From positions 1,342,643 to 1,406,642 of the forward strand of contig NZ_JBCFBO010000001.1 of assembly GCF_038562635.1 (NCBI RefSeq): a DNA stretch of 64,000 bases, given 5' to 3'. Numbering within the stretch: position 1 is the first letter of the stretch; every line of letters starts with the position of its first letter. The notes beneath the pieces were generated by a model. The model ran no database searches, was not told the DNA's origin, and saw only the letters and a list, made by a program, of their open reading frames with translations. A program made the translations under genes and the position numbers. Positions 58,687 through 64,000 of this stretch are shown here, piece after piece. This DNA is from Methanobacterium sp. Its GTDB lineage: Archaea; Methanobacteriota; Methanobacteria; Methanobacteriales; Methanobacteriaceae.

Positions 58687-58721
58687 GTAACTATTAAGTG
58701 ACTAAGTAACCAGTTAGTAAC
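58687..58721 (+). promoter_or_regulatory. Three GTAAC direct repeats before the hxlR-like gene
   Basis: GTAAC recurs at 58687, 58706 and 58717, the last two inside the longer partial repeat AAGTAACC / TAGTAACC. They end 13 nt before the ATG of the regulator. HxlR of Bacillus subtilis is known to bind direct repeats, so autoregulation is plausible. Confidence 0.4.
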
Positions 58722-58734
58722 CGGGTGAAAATAT

Positions 58735-59133
58735 ATGGCTAATGAAATGACCTGCGATAGCTTCTGTCCTGTAAGTAAAGCGTTAGTATTTATCAGCAAA
58801 AAATGGAGTATTGAAATAATTCGGGACATGTTCTTTGGTAAGAAACGTTTTAAAGAATTTAAAGAAGGCAAACCTAATTTAAGCAACAAAGTTTTATCTG
58901 ATTGTCTTAAAAATCTGGAAAATAACGGGATTATCCAAAAGAAAATAATTAATTCGGCACCCATCTCTACAGAGTACTATTTAACCGAACGAGGGAAATC
59001 ATTAAATAAAGTCATATATGAACTAGCTGTTTTTGCTTTGGAAGACTGTGATGCCGACGAATATAAAGAAGAATCCACCCGCATAAGAATAAAACAGGAT
59101 TTTAGGGAAACTTTACAGATAAATGATCAATGA
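58735..59133 (+). CDS. HxlR-family transcriptional regulator
   Basis: 132 aa. Opens with CDSFCPVSKALVFISKKWSIEI, the Cys-containing HxlR start, then a winged helix: GKKRFKEFKEGKPNLSNKVL, SDCLKNLENNGIIQKKII and YYLTERGKSLNKVIYEL. A Cys (CDADEY) also lies near the C-terminus. HxlR proteins often sense reactive electrophiles or redox change via the first Cys. GGGTGA precedes ATG 58735. Its divergent neighbour is an iron-sulfur flavoprotein. Confidence 0.92.
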   Translation: MANEMTCDSFCPVSKALVFISKKWSIEIIRDMFFGKKRFKEFKEGKPNLSNKVLSDCLKNLENNGIIQKKIINSAPISTEYYLTERGKSLNKVIYELAVFALEDCDADEYKEESTRIRIKQDFRETLQINDQ

Positions 59134-59309
59134 TTATAACCGTGATTCAATGATTTCACAGCTCAAACACGAGCATTCCCCAACCAAAGATTTTTGAAAT
59201 GTTTTTACATGTCCCAAAAACAATGTTTTCCTGGCTTTTTCAAGGAAAATATGGGGCAGATCAACACACATGAGGATAAAAGAAGAATTTCCGGGAAACT
59301 TTACAGATA
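59105..59309 (+). repeat. Duplicated 3' end of the hxlR-like gene with a hairpin between
   Basis: GGGAAACTTTACAGATA occurs in the gene end (59105-59121) and again at 59293-59309; identity continues through ATGAT after one mismatch. Between the copies lies a TTTTCCT/AGGAAAA hairpin (59226-59232 / 59243-59249) in CCC...GGGG context, of the dispersed hairpin type. The whole gap 59134-59350 otherwise shows no gene. Confidence 0.6.
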
Positions 59310-59350
59310 GATGATTAACTACTGATTACCTAACTAAAAAGAGGGATATC

Positions 59351-59992
59351 TTGGTTAAAAACGACTTAATTTCAGAAATATCTGATAAAAATGTAGATGT
59401 AGACAAATTCGCCGAAATTGTAATTAATGAAGAGTCCATACGCCATGAAATAATAAATCAGATGTTAAACAATACACATATAATGGTATACTATCATTCA
59501 TATAACATTCTAGCTAAAGCAACTGAATTAAAGCCAGAATTATTTTATAGATACTGGGACGATTTCACTTCACTGTTAAATCACAAGAATTCATATCATC
59601 GAGATTTTGGTCTAACCCTAATTGCTAATTTAACAAAGGTAGATAATGAAGGTAAATTTTCATATGTATTTGATGATTATTTTAAACATATAAACGACAC
59701 CAAATTCATGACTGCACGTCACTGCATCCAGAATACAGCGAAAATTCTGGCAAATAAAAGAGGAATAACAGAAGATATTTTAAATATTTTATTAAATATA
59801 GAGGAATTATGTAATTTTTCCGAAAAACAAAAAGCTTTACTAAAATCCGATGTTATAGCTGTATTTGACAAATTTTACGAACAAATAGACAGGAAAGAGA
59901 AGATAAATAAATTTGTCAAAGCTGAATTGGGCAGTATTAGCCCAAAAACTAAAAAAAGAGCTAGAGAATTCATTTCGAAGTATGAAATTTAA
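59351..59992 (+). CDS. All-helical HEAT-like protein
   Basis: 213 aa, starting at TTG 59351 with GAGGG 5 nt upstream. Entirely helical, with pairs such as YYHSYNILAKATELKPELFY, SYHRDFGLTLIANLTKV, MTARHCIQNTAKILANKRG and AELGSISPKTKKRAREF. The period of about 40 residues suggests HEAT-type repeats, a protein-binding scaffold. No family name is certain. It lies 29 nt before an MBL-fold gene, probably in one transcript. Confidence 0.72.
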   Translation: MVKNDLISEISDKNVDVDKFAEIVINEESIRHEIINQMLNNTHIMVYYHSYNILAKATELKPELFYRYWDDFTSLLNHKNSYHRDFGLTLIANLTKVDNEGKFSYVFDDYFKHINDTKFMTARHCIQNTAKILANKRGITEDILNILLNIEELCNFSEKQKALLKSDVIAVFDKFYEQIDRKEKINKFVKAELGSISPKTKKRAREFISKYEI

Positions 59993-60021
59993 AAATTTTT
60001 AATTGAGTTTAAGGAGATTCT

Positions 60022-60717
60022 ATGAAAACATGGAATACAAAAAGTTGCACAATTTATCAACTTTTAGAAGGAAGAAGTAACTCTTTTTTAATCAATTCAC
60101 AAAATAATTACATTCTGATTGATACTGGCCGTGCAAATTCATGGGAAAAATTAAGCAGCAAACTTGACGAAATTTTAGGTAAAAATAAATTATCCTGTTT
60201 AATATTAACCCACACTCATTTTGACCACGTAGAAAATGCAGCTAAGATAAAGGAGAAATATAACTCCAGAATAATTGTTCATCAAAGCGAATTAGAATAT
60301 ATTATGCGAGGTAACAGCCCATTACCCCAGGGAAGTAACTTAGCCACAGGATTTATGGTTAATGTACTTGGAAAAAAGTTGCAATCTAAATATCAATATG
60401 AAAAAGTTAATCCAGATATTATTGTAGGTGAAAAATATGATTTAATTGATTTTGGGTTCAATGCATATATTATACATACTCCCGGTCACTCAAAAGGATC
60501 TATGGGCATTATTATTGATAATAAAATTGCCATTGTGGGAGATGCCATGTTTGGAATTTTTGGAAATTCGATATATCCTCCCTTTGCTGATGATCCTGAT
60601 ACTATGGTCAAAAGCTGGAATAAATTAACCAATACTAGTTGTAATTTGTTTTTACCGGGTCATGGGAAAGAAATCAGCCGAAAATTATTGGAAAGTCAAT
60701 ATGAAAAGTATAAATGA
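60022..60717 (+). CDS. MBL-fold metallohydrolase
   Basis: 231 aa. The zinc motif THTHFDHVE (H-x-H-x-D-H), HTPGHSKGS, GDAMFG and the final PGHGKE give the complete set of metal ligands of the metallo-beta-lactamase fold. Such proteins act as glyoxalase II-like thioesterases, lactonases or nucleases; the substrate here is unknown. AAGGAG lies 6 nt before ATG 60022. The helical-repeat gene is just upstream. Confidence 0.92.
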   Translation: MKTWNTKSCTIYQLLEGRSNSFLINSQNNYILIDTGRANSWEKLSSKLDEILGKNKLSCLILTHTHFDHVENAAKIKEKYNSRIIVHQSELEYIMRGNSPLPQGSNLATGFMVNVLGKKLQSKYQYEKVNPDIIVGEKYDLIDFGFNAYIIHTPGHSKGSMGIIIDNKIAIVGDAMFGIFGNSIYPPFADDPDTMVKSWNKLTNTSCNLFLPGHGKEISRKLLESQYEKYK

Positions 60718-60792
60718 AAATTAAAAACGCAAAAAATATTAATGTATTAAGTTAAGATAGAATATCAGAATTTAAGGTTTGTAGGTGTCCTA

Positions 60793-61851
60793 ATGATTTC
60801 TAATCTTAAAAAAATGTCATTTTCAACGGTAATTCCTCTTATAATAATATTAGCACTTCTTTCTCTTGGAATTTTAATTCCAATAATTTCTATGGTAATT
60901 TTTGGAGCTATTTTAGCCTATTACGTCAGGTATATATCCAAAAAAATCAGGCCTTACGTTAAATACAATACTCTATCCGTTTTTTTGGGAATGATTATAC
61001 TTGCCATCCCTGTTATTTTGCTGTTATATTTCACATTCAGTCAATTTTTAAGTATTGCCGGATCCTTTTTCGGATCACTTCAACAGGCAGCTACAGGCAA
61101 TTCTACAATGAATCTGCCTCAAATAACTGATGCTGTACAGAATCTCGGCCTTCCAGGCAACATTTCACAGGGCATTGATGAAACTGTAAAATCAGCCATT
61201 ACTCAATTTATATCTTACATTGCTAAATTAGCAGTCGATTTAGTGAGTTCCCTTCCAGGCATTGCTGCACAGCTCCTCATACTAATCTTTTCAGTATTTT
61301 ACTTTGCCCGTGATGGAGATAAAGTAATGGCATATATAACCGATATCATCCCTGATAAGGACAAAAGATTTTACCAGCAGATATTTAATAGCGCCGACGA
61401 CGTTTTAAAAAGTATCATAGTAGGTAACATTATTCCTGCTGCTATCCTTGGTGTGCTGTCTGGAATCCTGTATTTCTTCCTCGGATATCCATATGCTGTA
61501 TTACTGGCCATTATAAGCGGAATAGCAATGTTTATACCCATTATTGGCCCATGGATAGTCTATGGAGTCCTTGGAGTTTTCAGTGTCCTTGTAGGGAACA
61601 CTTTTCAAGGAATTATGGTCATTTTCTTCGGCTGGATAATCGAAACTTCAACCGACTTTTATATCCGGCCCAGAATTTCAGTTCAATACTCAGAAGTTCA
61701 TCCGCTGGTCTTTTTACTTGGATTTATTTATGGAGCAGTGACAATGGGCATTCCCGGCTTATTTATAGGGCCTTTAATACTGGGAATTACTTATGCAGCT
61801 TTTAAAATTTATCGAAAAGAAAAAGTGAAGTCAAAAAATACCCAAAATTAA
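60793..61851 (+). CDS. AI-2E family transporter
   Basis: 352 aa with 7-8 membrane helices. Family markers: a C-terminal SGIAMFIPIIGPWIVYGVLG, GWIIETSTDFYIRPRISV and GAVTMGIPGLFIGPLILGI, plus a central region with FYQQIFNSADDVLKSIIVGN. Known members export autoinducer-2 or exchange Na+/H+; specificity here is open. AGGTG precedes ATG 60793. It starts 75 nt after the MBL gene and may be co-transcribed. Confidence 0.93.
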   Translation: MISNLKKMSFSTVIPLIIILALLSLGILIPIISMVIFGAILAYYVRYISKKIRPYVKYNTLSVFLGMIILAIPVILLLYFTFSQFLSIAGSFFGSLQQAATGNSTMNLPQITDAVQNLGLPGNISQGIDETVKSAITQFISYIAKLAVDLVSSLPGIAAQLLILIFSVFYFARDGDKVMAYITDIIPDKDKRFYQQIFNSADDVLKSIIVGNIIPAAILGVLSGILYFFLGYPYAVLLAIISGIAMFIPIIGPWIVYGVLGVFSVLVGNTFQGIMVIFFGWIIETSTDFYIRPRISVQYSEVHPLVFLLGFIYGAVTMGIPGLFIGPLILGITYAAFKIYRKEKVKSKNTQN

Positions 61852-61888
61852 AACTATTTTTTAGTTTTGAAAATGGTTAATTGTCATT

Positions 61889-62647
61889 TTATTCCATCTT
61901 TAAACTGGCAAAATATTCATGTCCCTTAGGCGTGTTCATTTTCGCTGTTTTATCAAATATAATTTCAGCTTTCTTACCAAAATGCTCTGCTGCGATCTGC
62001 AAGTGACAGATAGCAATACCTACATCTATAGGAATGTATTTTTTTGTGAACCGTTTAATGAAACCATGCTCAACACTGTAAGCATGAATTAAGTTTTTAT
62101 TACCAGTGAAAAACCATGGCTGACTGTTAGTTGCAGATGGAGCAATGCGTGCCACTTCCAGTAGTTCGTCTGCGCCAGCTATGTCAGTTATTTCACCAAT
62201 AGATTTTCTTTTAAATTCTGAAACACTACTTCTGTGCAATGATCTGGGATCTTTAGGTTTTCCAAAGGCTATAAAAATTACAAAGTCGATGCTGGAACTC
62301 CCTAATAATTCTTTAGTAGGGGAGGGGATTCCCTGCCAGCAGCTGCCTAAACCATTAGCTGAAAAAAACAAATCAGCCTGTTGCAGCATATAACCTATAT
62401 TGGTTAAATAACCTTCTTTAACCTCTGAAAACACTGCTATATAATGTGGTGCTTCTTTCATCATCCTTCTTTTAACATAATCCGGTGATATGATCTTCAA
62501 TTCAGTTTTAATATCATCATAGATAGGTTTTAATGAATTGAGATACTCTGAAATTTCTTTAAGTCTAGCATCGTCAAGAGGAGTTAAATCATAATTTCTA
62601 ATTGATTTCCTCTTGAATATGTAGGAGTAAAATTCAGTTTTTTCCAT
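61889..62647 (-). CDS. Nitroreductase-family protein (paralogue 2)
   Basis: 252 aa with the same layout as the protein at 30587-31360: FKRKSIRNYDLTPLDD at the start, YMLQQADLFFSANGLGSCWQG in the middle and ARIAPSATNSQPWFF, the FMN-binding signature, late. Both end in EYFASLK / EYVVSLK-like tails. An NAD(P)H-flavin oxidoreductase role is inferred from the family. AAGGTG precedes ATG 62647. Convergent with the AI-2E gene. Confidence 0.87.
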   Translation of the reverse strand: MEKTEFYSYIFKRKSIRNYDLTPLDDARLKEISEYLNSLKPIYDDIKTELKIISPDYVKRRMMKEAPHYIAVFSEVKEGYLTNIGYMLQQADLFFSANGLGSCWQGIPSPTKELLGSSSIDFVIFIAFGKPKDPRSLHRSSVSEFKRKSIGEITDIAGADELLEVARIAPSATNSQPWFFTGNKNLIHAYSVEHGFIKRFTKKYIPIDVGIAICHLQIAAEHFGKKAEIIFDKTAKMNTPKGHEYFASLKME

Positions 62648-62821
62648 TTTTACACCTTAATAATATTTTCGCCATAATATCATTTATAAACATCGTTTAT
62701 CCAATATTAGTTTATAAAATCTAATTTTAGGCTTTAAATTTCCATTATTATTAATTATTTTATTATATTTTTTAAAAGTTAACAAATTATCTAAATAGAT
62801 AACTAAAAAAGGATAAATATA

Positions 62822-62835
62822 ACTATTTAAATAGT
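62822..62835 (+). promoter_or_regulatory. 14-bp palindrome before the small RHH gene
   Basis: ACTATTTAAATAGT overlaps the start of TAATATATA, the likely TATA element, 35 nt before ATG 62870. TTATCT/AGATAA (62787-62792 / 62797-62802) lies upstream. This fits autoregulation by the ribbon-helix-helix product. Confidence 0.5.
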
Positions 62836-62869
62836 AATATATATTGTTAAAATAGTATGAGTAGATTAT

Positions 62870-63031
62870 ATGGCAGATGAAGAAATCGTGCAAATTGCAA
62901 TGAGGGCAGAAGTAGATCTTAAAAATGAAATTAAAATAATGGCCATTAAAAAAGGAATAACGATGAATGATCTTCTTATTAGGTATGTTAAGGATGGAAT
63001 AGAAAGGGATAAGCGAGAAGAAAGTGAATGA
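62870..63031 (+). CDS. Small ribbon-helix-helix (CopG/Arc-like) protein
   Basis: 53 aa: a short strand (EEIVQIAMRAEVD) followed by two helices (LKNEIKIMAIKKGITMNDLL and IRYVKDGIERDKREE). The beta-alpha-alpha order with G-I-T between the helices is the RHH fold, which binds DNA as a dimer through the strand. The ribosome site is weak. No toxin partner follows; the next gene is a convergent kinase. It could be a stand-alone repressor or an antitoxin relic. Confidence 0.75.
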   Translation: MADEEIVQIAMRAEVDLKNEIKIMAIKKGITMNDLLIRYVKDGIERDKREESE

Positions 63032-63106
63032 TTTTAAATTTTATTAATAAATTTTGATTATAGAAGAAATTGAATAAAATTTAAAATTTACTTAATTTAT
63101 ACCAGA

Positions 63107-64000
63107 TTAAATCCTATCTTTATATTCTAATTCACCAAATGTAATCCTAAATTCAGTTCCGGCAGTCTTATCCATTTCTAAAGTTCCTTTTAATTGATTT
63201 ACAAGGATTGTTACCATTTTTAAGCCAAGAGTTTCAACATTCTCTATATCAAGATCTTCAGGTAATCCAACCCCATTATCAGATACAACAAGTTTAAAGT
63301 TATCCTTCTGCAGTTTTTGGAGTCCAACTTTTACTATATTTTCATCGTTAGGGCATGGAAATGCATATTTAAGACTGTTAGTTACAAGCTCATTAACAAT
63401 TAAACCACAAGGTATAGCTGTATCAATATCTATCTCTAAATTATCCATATCTATTTTTAGATCGATAGTTCCTTTTTTAACTCCATAAGAATAGAATAGA
63501 TCAGAAACAAGACTTTCTATGTATTCTTTAAAGTTTATATCCTTAAGATCTTCAGATTGGTATAGCTTTTCATGGACCATCGCCATAGTTTTAACCCGAT
63601 TCTGGCTTTCCTTCAGGACACTTATAGATTCTTCTCCTTCTACACATCGAGTTTGCAGGTTGAGCAAACTGGATATGATCTGAAGGTTATTTTTCACCCT
63701 ATGGTGAATTTCTCTTAAAAGTACCTCTTTTTCCATTAATGACTCTTTAATTTTATTTTCAGCTATTTTGTTATCGGTAATATCTAAAAGGGATATCAAA
63801 CTTTTCTTAGTTCCAGGAATTATAGCAACAGTAGTGAATATATCTTTAATATTACCATATTTGTCAATGAATTTTAATTCATAGTTTCTTGGAGCTAAAT
63901 TAGGGTCAATACGCCTGAGATTATGATATTTTTCTATTTTATCTTTGTAATCAGGGGCAACAAATTCCTTCCAGCTTTTTTTACCCTCTATTTCTTCTTT
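63107..64000 (-). CDS. PAS sensor histidine kinase (HisKA_2 type), N-terminus cut by the window
   Basis: The frame continues past the right edge; about 297 codons are visible. A PAS domain comes first (KSWKEFVAPDYKDKIEKYH ... KFIDKYGNIKDIFTT, SLLDITDNK). Then the HisKA_2 helix with EIHHRVKNNLQIISSLLNLQ, whose HH-R-VKNN motif differs from the SHDLQEP type of the other three kinases, and HATPase_c with IVNELVTNSLKYAF, SDNGVGLPED and TLGLKMVTILVNQL. It is thus a second kinase class in the window. Ends at 63107. Confidence 0.9.
   Translation of the reverse strand, partial: KEEIEGKKSWKEFVAPDYKDKIEKYHNLRRIDPNLAPRNYELKFIDKYGNIKDIFTTVAIIPGTKKSLISLLDITDNKIAENKIKESLMEKEVLLREIHHRVKNNLQIISSLLNLQTRCVEGEESISVLKESQNRVKTMAMVHEKLYQSEDLKDINFKEYIESLVSDLFYSYGVKKGTIDLKIDMDNLEIDIDTAIPCGLIVNELVTNSLKYAFPCPNDENIVKVGLQKLQKDNFKLVVSDNGVGLPEDLDIENVETLGLKMVTILVNQLKGTLEMDKTAGTEFRITFGELEYKDRI

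Overview
The window comes from an AT-rich methanogenic archaeon of the Methanobacteriaceae, most likely the genus Methanobacterium. The evidence is the split RNA polymerase genes (rpoH-rpoB2-rpoB1-rpoA1-rpoA2) followed by L30e, NusA, S12, S7, EF-2, EF-1A and S10, archaeal-type triosephosphate isomerase and phosphoglycerate kinase, an archaeal wyosine enzyme, DUF5518/DUF1847-type methanogen proteins and many PAS histidine kinases. Shine-Dalgarno motifs (GGAGG, GGTGAT) are common, and many genes start with GTG or TTG.

Layout: 1-9.4 kb holds a gene cut by the left edge, a YkgJ-type Cys-rich protein, a 987-aa PAS/GAF histidine kinase, a membrane-anchored phosphoesterase, a secreted DUF1002 protein, Taw1 and a secreted transglutaminase-like protein. 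9.6-11.6 kb carries tpiA-pgk. 11.9-12.5 kb has five tRNAs (Thr, Pro, Tyr, Asp, Lys), leading into the transcription/translation block (12.5-26.5 kb) and tRNA-Ser. 27-47.7 kb is accessory: small membrane proteins, nitroreductase, a leftward four-gene cluster (ADC-family enzyme, SDR, 820-aa DUF362 protein, duplicated membrane protein), sensor kinases, an orphan HEPN protein and a lone receiver. 48-64 kb has a multi-TM kinase, an MFS exporter, a Ras-like GTPase/Roadblock cluster next to a TrmB regulator, redox proteins with an HxlR regulator, an MBL hydrolase, an AI-2E transporter, a second nitroreductase, a small ribbon-helix-helix protein and a kinase cut by the right edge.

The least explained structure is a dispersed family of short, near-perfect hairpins (arms 7-12 bp, loops mostly 3-4 nt) that occurs singly, in tandem and nested inside one another. 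It fills the leaders of rpoB2, tuf and rps10, where the last stem runs into the Shine-Dalgarno sequence. It forms a nine- to ten-hairpin array at 6.7-6.95 kb, interrupts a duplicated 5' end of tRNA-Ser, overlaps the stop codon of one kinase, and lies inside one open reading frame. This could be a small non-coding mobile or expanding palindromic element with possible effects on translation of the core machinery; that role is inference.

Other points worth attention are the GTPase/Roadblock module with an inverted repeat around its likely TATA box, a GC-rich 12-bp stem-loop at 43.77 kb, perfect inverted repeats upstream of several regulator and transporter genes, and a probable homopolymer frameshift at the MFS exporter N-terminus. 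Assignments rest on reading motifs by eye; no database search was run.
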